From Phycisphaerae bacterium (GTDB lineage Bacteria; Planctomycetota; Phycisphaerae; Sedimentisphaerales; SG8-4): a stretch of 14,782 bases of DNA. Made by a program: the position numbers and the translations under genes. The notes under the pieces are model-generated. The model saw nothing but the letters and a program-made list of their open reading frames with translations, did not search any database and was not told the DNA's origin. Shown piece by piece: positions 6,302-11,934 of this stretch (within the stretch, counting starts at the first letter, position 1; each line of letters starts with the position of its first letter). Location: positions 1 to 14,782 of the forward strand of contig JAUXAH010000018.1 in assembly GCA_030614945.1 (NCBI GenBank), written 5' to 3'.

Positions 6302-6513
6302 TCCACACTCACCACTTCAGGCGTTGCATCTTCAGGAATTCCGCGTAAGGCATCTTGACGACGGTCTTCGAGAATAAGGCCGATTGCCTCTGGTAAATTT
6401 GCAAGGCATTCTTCTTTGGTTTTACCCTGTCCATTAGCTCCCGGCACTTCGGCACAATAAGCAATGAACCAGTCGCCATCCCTTTCCACTATTACGGTAA
6501 ATTCATTATGCAT
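6298..6513 (-). CDS. hicB: HicB-like antitoxin
   Basis: This 71-residue protein has the HicB-like partial RNase H fold: FTVIVERDGDWFIAYCAEVPG (5-25), then ANGQGKTKEECLANLPEAIGLILEDRR (26-52). The last residues (EDATPEVVSVE) are short, with no added helix-turn-helix or ribbon-helix-helix DNA-binding domain. HicB proteins neutralise the HicA mRNA interferase; its partner here survives only as a 24-codon remnant immediately downstream, so this gene is effectively an orphan antitoxin. Expression signals look intact: AGGAG (complement of 6521-6525) sits 7 nt before the ATG, and a good promoter lies at 6548-6575. It may protect against related HicA proteins elsewhere in the genome, which is an inference. 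Confidence 0.85.
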   Translation of the reverse strand: MHNEFTVIVERDGDWFIAYCAEVPGANGQGKTKEECLANLPEAIGLILEDRRQDALRGIPEDATPEVVSVE

Positions 6514-6547
6514 AAAGTTACTCCTGTTCAGTCTCCTTTACAGTTAT

Positions 6548-6575
6548 ATTATAGACGATGATTTGAAAAAATCAA
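6548..6575 (-). promoter_or_regulatory. Sigma70-type promoter for hicB
   Basis: On the minus strand, TTGATT (complement of 6570-6575) and a perfect TATAAT (complement of 6548-6553) are 16 nt apart. The predicted start leaves a leader of about 27 nt containing AGGAG. Confidence 0.65.
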
Positions 6576-6607
6576 ACTTTTTATTTGTGGTTATGGATAA
6601 CAGCTAC

Positions 6608-6669
6608 GTAGGGTGGGCCGTGCCCACCATTTCGCTGTGCTGAAAGTCCGGCCCTTGGACGGAACACAG
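6608..6669. repeat. Two adjacent palindromic repeats, the second a 27-nt element seen twice
   Basis: 6608-6628 has the palindrome GGTGGGC-CGT-GCCCACC (6612-6628). 6639-6665 is identical over 27 nt to 14285-14311; its core is GTCC-GGCCCTT-GGAC. This copy is bordered by CTGTG (6635-6639) and CACAG (6665-6669), which extend the inverted symmetry. Confidence 0.75.
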
Positions 6670-6686
6670 AATCCATTTGTTAAATC

Positions 6687-6723
6687 GTCATTGCGAGGAG
6701 CGCAGCGACGCGGCAATCTCATT
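6687..6723. repeat. CATTGCGAG element, uninterrupted copy B
   Basis: This copy runs GTCATTGCGAGGAGCGCAGC straight into GACGCGGCAATCTC without a break. It serves as the empty-site reference for the filled copies at 6087-6153 and 14262-14322. ATTGCGAG (6690-6697) and the complementary half of GGCAATCTC allow a long imperfect hairpin (ATTGC with GCAAT). Confidence 0.75.
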
Positions 6724-6733
6724 CTTTCGGTCA

Positions 6734-7201
6734 TCACCGCGAAAGTCTGTTGACGATTATCGTTCCCAAAATCCCTAAAATGGCACCAATTAGCAGCCCC
6801 AACCCACAATCTTTGTATGCAGCAAACCATAAACCGAAACGAATTAGAGATTTGCTGTACTTGCGTCCAAGGTCCCATCCCTGGAGAGTTAGTTTCACAG
6901 GAATTTTGTCTATTTCTCTTTTCCCCAGTTCAATAAATCCGCGTTCATGCAGCCGTTCGTTTGCTGCCCACTCCTGTTCGGAACGTGGTTCATCATCAAC
7001 CTTTGGTGAGTTGAACACTTTAACTCGGAACCAATACTTTGCTTTCCGGAAAATACGTCTAATGAATCTGAAGTAACCTATGGCATCGATAAGCTCATCT
7101 GGGTCTTCCCACGGATTAAATGTATACCACTCATTCGGCTTCTTTATCGTCTTGTAGTAATAGGCCAATAAATCCCGTTCCTCTTTTGTTGGTAACCACA
7201 T
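6734..7201 (-). CDS. Hypothetical protein with C-terminal membrane anchor and possible winged-helix domain
   Basis: I do not recognise this 155-residue protein. Starting at MWLPTKEERDLLAYYYKTIK, it has a charged N-terminal half, then WAANERLHERGFIELG and PVKLTLQGWDLGRKYSKS. The pattern helix, R-G-F/L-I-E, then L-T-x-x-G-x-x-x-x-R/K resembles the recognition helix and wing of a winged-helix fold. The end, LGLLIGAILGILGTIIVNR, is a clear transmembrane segment three residues from the stop, so the protein is probably tail-anchored. I chose the ATG at 7201 because AGGGGA lies 6 nt upstream; the frame is open to 7375, but that would overlap the 3' end of the beta-helix gene. The last codons lie next to a repeat-like CACCGCGAAAG motif, so the C-terminal residues may derive from a repeat. 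Confidence 0.65.
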   Translation of the reverse strand: MWLPTKEERDLLAYYYKTIKKPNEWYTFNPWEDPDELIDAIGYFRFIRRIFRKAKYWFRVKVFNSPKVDDEPRSEQEWAANERLHERGFIELGKREIDKIPVKLTLQGWDLGRKYSKSLIRFGLWFAAYKDCGLGLLIGAILGILGTIIVNRLSR

Positions 7202-7337
7202 AGGGGATCCCCTCTGAATTTTTACATAAACGTTTAGCATGTTTCTCTTAAATGCGGCGCGCCGAATCCAAACAGCAACCCCGTGGCGCGTTAGTTTACT
7301 CCCAGCAGGCACTTGGCGGGTCGAGGCAAATCTGGCA

Positions 7338-8918
7338 CTATTCTTCCCAAGGCCAATTATCTGCAAAAATTGCAAAGTCTTTGAAATTCACAATTCTATC
7401 TCTGTTCAGGTCTTCAGCAAGTAACGTTTGGTTGGAAAGCCATTTTCCCACAAAGATTACCATATCAGCAAAATCCACAGTATCGTCATTGTTTAAGTCT
7501 GCAATATTGCCCGCGTCTGACGGGGACATGCTTGCCTCAGGTGTTCCGCCATAAGCACCTATATTTATCCCTTTGCCGTGCGGCCATAATTCCGCCGTCC
7601 AGTCAGAGTTAGGGTCGCCAGCGTCAATGCACAAGCTGTTCACATCATCCTGAACCCAGCTTTCAGTACTTGGGTCCCATCTGCCGGCTTCCGATTTCAA
7701 ATGGTAGTCACCATCCACCCAAAAATCGTCACTCGTATCCCCGGTGGTCCCGTTGGGGTCCCAGTAGCCATTCACTGCAAAAAGTGGGTTGGCACAAATA
7801 TCGCCGGTTCCAGCGGTTGCACCTCCACCGAAATTACCCCCTTCGCTCATCCAAAGCACATTATAAGAACTATTGCACAACCCATAAATGCCGCCGATAG
7901 AACCTGCTTTATTGAACGCTATTATGTTGTTCCGGACAGATGCACTACATCCGTAAAGAGCTCCACCGTTCTGCCATGCTATATTGCCTACAATCGTATT
8001 GTTGTATATAGAACCCCCGCAGCCATTTAGTCCGCCACCATAGCTGCCGGATTTGTTTCCAGCAATAACATTATTACTAATATTGCCGGTGCAATAGTGT
8101 AGGCCACCACCGACAGCTTGGGCTTCGTTTCCAGCAATAATGTTGTTACGGATATTACCCTCACAATCACGAAGCCCTCCACCACTTCCAGCGTAATTGT
8201 CTATAATTACGTTGTCAATTATTTCGCCATCACATCCACACAGGCCGCCACCGATATTATCGCAATAGTTGTTTGAAATGATGTTATTGGTTATTGTACC
8301 ATTACAATCATACAAACCAGCCCCATTACTGGTGGTTGTATTATTTGTAATTGTGTTGTAACTTATCGTGCCATCGCAATAAGCTATACCACCTCTGTTG
8401 CCTGAAATAACGTTGTTTGTGATTATCCCATCGCAATCAGATATGCCGCGGTGATTACTGGAATTTATCATATTGTCTGAAATAGCAGGTGCGCCACCGT
8501 ATTGACCATAAATGCCGTGAGAAGCACAATGCCTGATAACATTCTTTGAAATAGTAGGCGAGCTGTCGTAACAGAGAATGCCTCGCCCAGTGATGGTAAA
8601 ACCAGTAAGTACGGAGCTGGCGCCTTCCCCAAAGTCAAAAGTTACACTGTAACCTGAATCGGCTGTGATAATTGTAGACTCCACAATATTCGGGTCATTG
8701 GGGTTTTCACTGGTAAGCGTGATAGCCCTCCAGTTAAAACAAATATTCTCGTTGTATGTGCCTGGCCTGACGATAACAGTATCACCGTGCCAGGAGTAGT
8801 TGATTGCATCTTGAATGTTGTCGAAATCAGCAGAACCGTTGGGGTCAACTATGATTGTTTCTGCTTTGCAGAGAATGGCTAAAAACAGCAAAGTTAAGGT
8901 AAGAACCAAACTTTTCAT
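7338..8918 (-). CDS. Secreted parallel beta-helix protein with C-terminal dockerin-like domain
   Basis: The 526-residue product starts with a signal peptide (MKSLVLTLTLLFLAILCKA). IIVDPNGSADFDNIQDAIN and DTVIVRPGTYNENI (about 22-60) are the entry strands typical of pectate-lyase/NosD-like parallel beta-helices. From about 95 to 370 there are some twelve imperfect 22-25-residue coils with the pattern NNxIxxNxxxxxGGGLxxC, rich in Asn, Gly and an unusual regular Cys. The C-terminus has two calcium-binding repeats, DLNNDDTVDFADMVIF and DLNRDRIVNFKDFAIF, each followed by a W-containing turn: a type I dockerin-like domain of the kind common in Planctomycetota secreted proteins. AGGAGG lies upstream of the ATG. 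The substrate is unknown; surface polysaccharide binding or breakdown is a reasonable guess. Confidence 0.9.
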   Translation of the reverse strand: MKSLVLTLTLLFLAILCKAETIIVDPNGSADFDNIQDAINYSWHGDTVIVRPGTYNENICFNWRAITLTSENPNDPNIVESTIITADSGYSVTFDFGEGASSVLTGFTITGRGILCYDSSPTISKNVIRHCASHGIYGQYGGAPAISDNMINSSNHRGISDCDGIITNNVISGNRGGIAYCDGTISYNTITNNTTTSNGAGLYDCNGTITNNIISNNYCDNIGGGLCGCDGEIIDNVIIDNYAGSGGGLRDCEGNIRNNIIAGNEAQAVGGGLHYCTGNISNNVIAGNKSGSYGGGLNGCGGSIYNNTIVGNIAWQNGGALYGCSASVRNNIIAFNKAGSIGGIYGLCNSSYNVLWMSEGGNFGGGATAGTGDICANPLFAVNGYWDPNGTTGDTSDDFWVDGDYHLKSEAGRWDPSTESWVQDDVNSLCIDAGDPNSDWTAELWPHGKGINIGAYGGTPEASMSPSDAGNIADLNNDDTVDFADMVIFVGKWLSNQTLLAEDLNRDRIVNFKDFAIFADNWPWEE

Positions 8919-9150
8919 TTCCTTTGTCCTCCTGAAAAACCATAAAAAATGAATGCAGAAGCATTATAATATCTTTTTGGTCCGGTTCAAGGCAAAAACC
9001 ATCATATTTTACCACAGATTTCACTGATGCCGCTGTTATTTGTTTTTGACGCTGATTCCGCAGATTCCGCGGAAAGATAAAAATTTATTAAAAATCTGCG
9101 TTAACCCCGCCCCTCCGAGGGGCTGGGTTAATCAGCGTAATCTGCGTCTA
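8919..9150. repeat. Gene-free region with TCTGCGTTAATCAGCG-type repeat and a TTAA-flanked hairpin
   Basis: After the AT-rich beta-helix leader there are segments ACCACAGATTTCACTGATGC (9012-9031), GACGCTGATTCCGCAGATTC (9049-9068) and AATCTGCG...TCAGCGTAATCTGCGTC (9093-9148). The last is split at 9101-9131: TTAA, a 23-nt GC-rich hairpin (arms GCCCCT 9109-9114 and AGGGGC 9118-9123), then TTAA again. Removing the hairpin and one TTAA restores a continuous repeat. Confidence 0.7.
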
Positions 9151-9326
9151 ATAATTCTAATTTCTTCTCTGTGTTCTCTGTGCCCTCTGTGGCTAATTCT
9201 AATCCTTTTTGTGCCGAGTCCTCGTCCGGGATACTCTTTCAGTTTGGTCTTTACTTTGCCCCGAAGACCCGGCGGCAGTAACTCTTCGGATACCACCTCC
9301 CACGGTCCCTCGATATGAACGCTCAC
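9132..9326 (-). CDS. Possible small protein with a repeat-encoded tail
   Basis: From a GTG at 9326, 64 codons are open on the minus strand. The first part, VSVHIEGPWEVVSEELLPPG and LRGKVKTKLKEYPGRGLGTK, has balanced, protein-like composition and a coding-like codon pattern. From about residue 42 onward the frame passes through the 9-nt array (reading SHRGHREHREE) and another repeat, so that tail is not ancestral protein sequence. A longer TTG start at 9419 would overlap the lipoprotein gene and adds a Cys-rich unconvincing leader. No homology is recognised. It may be a real short gene, the remnant of one, or chance. Confidence 0.25.
   Translation of the reverse strand: MSVHIEGPWEVVSEELLPPGLRGKVKTKLKEYPGRGLGTKRIRISHRGHREHREEIRIIRRRLR
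9165..9191. repeat. 9-nt unit array (TTCTCTGTG)
   Basis: Three units, TTCTCTGTG, TTCTCTGTG and CCCTCTGTG, followed by GCTAATTC. The unit is the same as that in the pdxB insertion at 3645-3680, and the same GC(T/A)AATTC tail follows, so these are two copies of one repeat family. Confidence 0.8.
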
Positions 9327-9369
9327 TTCCCGCTGCTCTTCACAAGCAGAGCAGCAAAAGCATGATTGG

Positions 9370-9594
9370 CTATGGCTCCTCGCTGATTTCCTGTTCCAGC
9401 GCTTTTTCAATCTTCTCAAGCTCTTCGGCCATATTCTCTTCGTTTATTTGCGCTTCCGCCTCAGCCTCGTATTCAGCCATGGTCTTAACCACTTCCTCGT
9501 TGGGTTCAGCGTCACTTGAAGAGTTGTCACACCCGCTAAAGCAAAAAAAGCTTATAGTTGCTGAGACAATTATAACTAATACTTTTCGCAGCAT
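9370..9594 (-). CDS. Small acidic lipoprotein
   Basis: The product starts MLRKVLVIIVSATISFFCF and then SGCDNSSSD: a short basic n-region, a hydrophobic core and a lipobox-like F-S-G-C, giving a mature lipidated Cys followed by a Ser/Asp linker. The remaining about 50 residues are Glu/Ala-rich and helical (EYEAEAEAQINEENMAEE, LEKIEKALEQEI), probably a coiled coil. I chose the second ATG (9594) because GAAGGA (complement of 9604-9609) lies 9 nt upstream of it, whereas it directly abuts the first ATG at 9603, which would add only MKK. It follows the basic secreted protein by about 55-60 nt on the same strand, and the opposite charges of the two products suggest they may act together. Function unknown. 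Confidence 0.7.
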   Translation of the reverse strand: MLRKVLVIIVSATISFFCFSGCDNSSSDAEPNEEVVKTMAEYEAEAEAQINEENMAEELEKIEKALEQEISEEP

Positions 9595-9656
9595 TTTTTT
9601 CATTCCTTCGCAAATGGATATACTTTCATTGTTACCTGTGCCGGACTCAAGCAGCT

Positions 9657-10391
9657 TTACCTTGGGGGCATCTCAGGCTTTTCCTTCGCCTTTCCAGCTC
9701 CCGTTTGGGGCTTTTCGCCCTTGCCCTTTCCCTTACCAGCGCCTTTCTTAACGGCTTTCTGGACCTCCTCGCCTGGAGTTTTTTTGCCAAGTTGCAGAGT
9801 CTTTTGCATTCTTTCTCGTATACGATTGCGCTTGTGCTCATAACGTTGTTGCTCTTTTGCCTGAAGCTTGTTGACTCGTTCAAGGATGTCCTTATTACCT
9901 GCCTTGGCGGCCAATTGCCTGATTCGTGCCAATCGGGCTCTGCGCTGTCGATGCTTTGCTACTTCATGGAACATTTGCCTCTGGAGCGCTTTAAGTTGTT
10001 GCTGATGCCCCTTGCCTTTACCGGTATCCTTTTCTGCAGACTTACCTTTGCCTTTGCCGGCGGCCTTTTCCAATGCTTTACCTTTGGCTCTATTTTTGCC
10101 GGCGTCCTTTTCTGCTGTCTTGACCTGGCCCTTACCTCCACGAGCACTCCTTTTCTGGGCCTCAACTTCACCTTTGCTCTTTCCAGCGCCCTTTTCTGCA
10201 GCTTTACTTTTCTCCTGGCTCCTGCTCCTGTCCCTGTCTCTGTCTTTGTCCCTGTTTCTGTCCCTGTCCTGGACCTTCCTTGTTTGCCTGTTCTGTCCGC
10301 CGGCACCTCCGCCTTTTCTCTTTGCGAAGACCGAACTGCCGGCCCACAACAGAACAAGCAAAACAAGCAGCGAAAGTAAAATCTTCTTCAT
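9657..10391 (-). CDS. Very basic secreted Lys/Arg/Gly-rich protein
   Basis: The 244-residue protein opens with a signal peptide (MKKILLSLLVLLVLLWAGSS, cleavage likely after VFA at 23). A low-complexity RDRNRDKDRDRDRSRSQEK run (43-61) follows, then repeated AEKGAGKSKG / AEKDAGKNRAKG / LEKAAGKGKGKSAEKDTGKGKG units (about 65-127), a predicted long helix with many Arg/Gln (about 130-200), and a final AGKGKGKGEKPQTGAGKAKE tail. Good expression signals (AAGGAG 7 nt before the ATG) and the signal peptide favour this strand over the large open frame opposite. It is likely exported and could bind polyanions such as acidic polysaccharide or extracellular DNA; that is inference. The Lys-Gly units resemble histone H1-like tails, but the signal peptide argues against a DNA-packing role. 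Confidence 0.75.
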   Translation of the reverse strand: MKKILLSLLVLLVLLWAGSSVFAKRKGGGAGGQNRQTRKVQDRDRNRDKDRDRDRSRSQEKSKAAEKGAGKSKGEVEAQKRSARGGKGQVKTAEKDAGKNRAKGKALEKAAGKGKGKSAEKDTGKGKGHQQQLKALQRQMFHEVAKHRQRRARLARIRQLAAKAGNKDILERVNKLQAKEQQRYEHKRNRIRERMQKTLQLGKKTPGEEVQKAVKKGAGKGKGKGEKPQTGAGKAKEKPEMPPR

Positions 10392-10722
10392 AATATGTCT
10401 CCTTTTATCTGATATTTCTGTTTTAGTCCCGCTCAGCTACGCTGCTGGGCTTACAAGATACCAGAACCACGTATTTATCTGCTCAATGTAACACTTCGCT
10501 CCGTTCTTGCCAAATTGTTCTACTCGATACTACCACAGAATATACCACAAATATACAGCGAATCAATAGATTACTGTAAAAACGGGGTTATTACCGATAT
10601 TGCACCTCAACTATGAACTACGAACTACCAACTAAAAACTCACAAATTTTTTGTCAGCTTAATTTTCTTGTTTTGAACTGACACAACGGTATAATTGCGC
10701 AAGTCCATCAAGGTCTTAAAAA
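10392..10722. other. 331-nt divergent intergenic region
   Basis: It separates the basic secreted protein gene (-) from pdxJ (+). It contains an imperfect palindrome around CAGC-TAC-GCTG (10434-10444), a short-unit stretch ACTATGAACTACGAACTACC (10611-10630) continuing AACTAAAAACTC, and the pdxJ promoter. I see no credible ORF or RNA gene; any promoter for the minus-strand gene is not obvious. Confidence 0.5.
10668..10695 (+). promoter_or_regulatory. Sigma70-type promoter for pdxJ
   Basis: TTGTTT (10668-10673) and a perfect TATAAT (10690-10695) are 16 nt apart, with the pdxJ ATG 27 nt past the -10 box. TTGAAC at 10673-10678 is too close to serve as the -35. Confidence 0.55.
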
Positions 10723-11463
10723 ATGACGAAACTTAGCGTCAATCTAAATAAAATCGCTCTGCTGCGGAACCAGCGCAATATCGGCATACCCAGCGTGGTT
10801 GAATCGGCCAAAATCGTAATCAAAGCCGATGCACACGGGATAACCGTTCACCCTCGCCCCGACGAACGCCACATAAAATATTCGGATGTTTACGAACTCG
10901 CCAAGATGATAACCGTCGAGTTTAATATAGAGGGTAACCCCTTTCTCGGCAGATATATGCAGATTGTCAGCGAAGTAAAGCCGAACCAGGCCACGCTCGT
11001 GCCGGACACACCCGATGCCAATACCTCAGACCACGGCTGGAATCTGCAGGCTGATAAGGAACGTCTTGCGCCGATAATTAAACAGTTGAAGGGCCTCGGC
11101 ATCCGCGTTAGTCTTTTTATGGACCCCAACGTCCCGGGCATTAAAATAGCCGGAGAAATCGACGCCGACCGCATTGAGTTGTACACCGAACCATACGCCA
11201 GAGCTTTTCGAACGAACGAAAAGCTCGACGAAATATTAGGGCAATATGCCGCCGCCGCAAGGTTCGCAAATGAAATCGGCTTGGGACTAAACGCAGGCCA
11301 CGACCTCAACCTGAATAACCTTGGAAAATTCTGCACCGCCGTCCCGGGCATACTCGAAGTCTCCATCGGCCACGCCTTGATAGCCGAAGCTCTCCAGATG
11401 GGACTTTACAATACGGTCAAAGAATATTTGAAAGTGTTAGCTCAAACTAAATCAGGCCACTAA
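10723..11463 (+). CDS. pdxJ: Pyridoxine 5'-phosphate synthase
   Basis: PdxJ condenses 3-amino-2-oxopropyl phosphate with 1-deoxyxylulose 5-phosphate to give pyridoxine 5'-phosphate, the ring-forming step of the DXP-dependent PLP pathway. The 246-residue TIM barrel has LSVNLNKIALLRNQR (4-18), ADAHGITVHPRPDERHI (35-51) with the likely catalytic His43, VEFNIEGNP with Glu70, ATLVPDTPDA (90-99), DRIELYTEPYA, LGLNAGHDLNLNNL and LEVSIGHALIAEAL. It partners functionally with PdxB, encoded about 6 kb away on the other strand. The final residues KSGH and the TAA stop fall into a CACNAAGN array (from 11457), so the last two or three residues may be set by the repeat and not by the ancestral gene end. 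Confidence 0.96.
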   Translation: MTKLSVNLNKIALLRNQRNIGIPSVVESAKIVIKADAHGITVHPRPDERHIKYSDVYELAKMITVEFNIEGNPFLGRYMQIVSEVKPNQATLVPDTPDANTSDHGWNLQADKERLAPIIKQLKGLGIRVSLFMDPNVPGIKIAGEIDADRIELYTEPYARAFRTNEKLDEILGQYAAAARFANEIGLGLNAGHDLNLNNLGKFCTAVPGILEVSIGHALIAEALQMGLYNTVKEYLKVLAQTKSGH

Positions 11464-11480
11464 GACACCAAGCCACAAAG
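11457..11480 (+). repeat. CACNAAGN array, left copy
   Basis: Three 8-nt units, CACTAAGA, CACCAAGC and CACAAAGG, start one base after the leading C at 11457. The array includes the pdxJ stop codon and runs into an AAAGGGA that may serve as ribosome binding site for the next gene. It matches the right copy at 19 of 24 positions in inverted orientation. Confidence 0.8.
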
Positions 11481-11488
11481 GGATAGCT

Positions 11489-11881
11489 GTGATATTTGAA
11501 AAAACCACTGAAAGAGAGAAGATGGGAGCAACAAACATAGTAGATGCGGCCTACTCAGTACATAAGGCCCTGGGGCCTGGACTCTTAGAAAAGATATATG
11601 AAGCTTGTTTTTGCCATGAGCTAACAAAAAGGGGAATCACATATCAGAGACAAGTAGATATTCCTGTTGAGTATGATGGGATTATTTTCGATGAGGGTTT
11701 ACGATTGGATGTGATAGTTGAAGACCTTATTATCTGTGAAATAAAAGCTGTTGATAAAATAAATCCTGTGTATGAGGCTCAGTTGTTGAGCTACTTAAGG
11801 TTAACAGGCAAGCGTATAGGCTTTCTGATTAATTTTAATGTTCCCGTAATAAAAAATGCTATAAAGAGAATTATTTTATAA
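11489..11881 (+). CDS. GxxExxY protein, PD-(D/E)XK nuclease-like family
   Basis: The 130-residue protein contains the family-naming motif G-x-x-E-x-x-Y in GPGLLEKIYEACFCHEL (28-44), an upstream helix NIVDAAYSVHKAL, and LRLDVIVEDLIICEIKAV (71-88). The D...ExK spacing in that last stretch is the catalytic core of the PD-(D/E)XK superfamily. QLLSYLRLTGKRIGFLINFN follows, as in the family. Members are often multi-copy in a genome; a specific biological role is not established to my knowledge. The GTG start at 11489 keeps the family's N-terminal helix and has AAGGGA 5 nt upstream, within the left array; an ATG at 11522 after GAGAGAAG is the alternative. It is bounded by inverted short-unit arrays and lies between pdxJ and dapA. 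Confidence 0.88.
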   Translation: MIFEKTTEREKMGATNIVDAAYSVHKALGPGLLEKIYEACFCHELTKRGITYQRQVDIPVEYDGIIFDEGLRLDVIVEDLIICEIKAVDKINPVYEAQLLSYLRLTGKRIGFLINFNVPVIKNAIKRIIL

Positions 11882-11882
11882 T

Positions 11883-11906
11883 CTTGGTGTCTTTGTGCCT
11901 TGGTGG
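11883..11906 (-). repeat. CACNAAGN array, right copy
   Basis: On the minus strand the three units are CACCAAGG, CACAAAGA and CACCAAG after a leading C. The array begins one base after the stop codon of the GxxExxY gene and ends 16 nt before the dapA ribosome binding site. Confidence 0.8.
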
Positions 11907-11922
11907 CAGAAAAGAATTGATG

Positions 11923-11928
11923 AAGGAG
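11923..11928 (+). promoter_or_regulatory. Ribosome binding site deciding the dapA start
   Basis: AAGGAG lies 6 nt before the ATG at 11935. The frame extends upstream to 11884, but that extension translates the CACNAAGN array and is not expected to be part of DapA. Confidence 0.8.
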
Positions 11929-11934
11929 ACTAAA

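Larger units (their letters stand above)
11457..11906. mobile_element. Candidate mobile cassette: GxxExxY gene between inverted CACNAAGN arrays
   Basis: A single gene fills the space between two inverted three-unit arrays (11457-11480 and 11883-11906), with almost no other sequence: 8 nt on the left and 1 nt on the right. The cassette separates pdxJ from dapA, two housekeeping genes. Mobility is inferred from this architecture. No transposase or target duplication is identified. Confidence 0.45.

Noticed and set aside
7202..7375. N-terminal extension of the tail-anchored protein
   Set aside because: It would overlap the 3' end of the beta-helix gene, and the added residues look non-coding; AGGGGA marks the ATG at 7201.
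9209..9751. A 180-codon + strand frame over the lipoprotein region
   Set aside because: It is antisense to the lipoprotein and the 3' end of the basic protein, with Ser-rich antisense composition and no ribosome binding site.
9705..10379. A 224-codon open frame on the + strand
   Set aside because: It is antisense to the basic secreted protein, whose Lys/Gly codons produce an artificial hydrophobic frame on the other strand. The minus-strand gene has a signal peptide and a well-placed ribosome binding site.
11884..11934. N-terminal extension of dapA by 17 codons from a TTG
   Set aside because: The extension translates the CACNAAGN array; the ATG at 11935 has AAGGAG 6 nt upstream and gives a normal DapA N-terminus.
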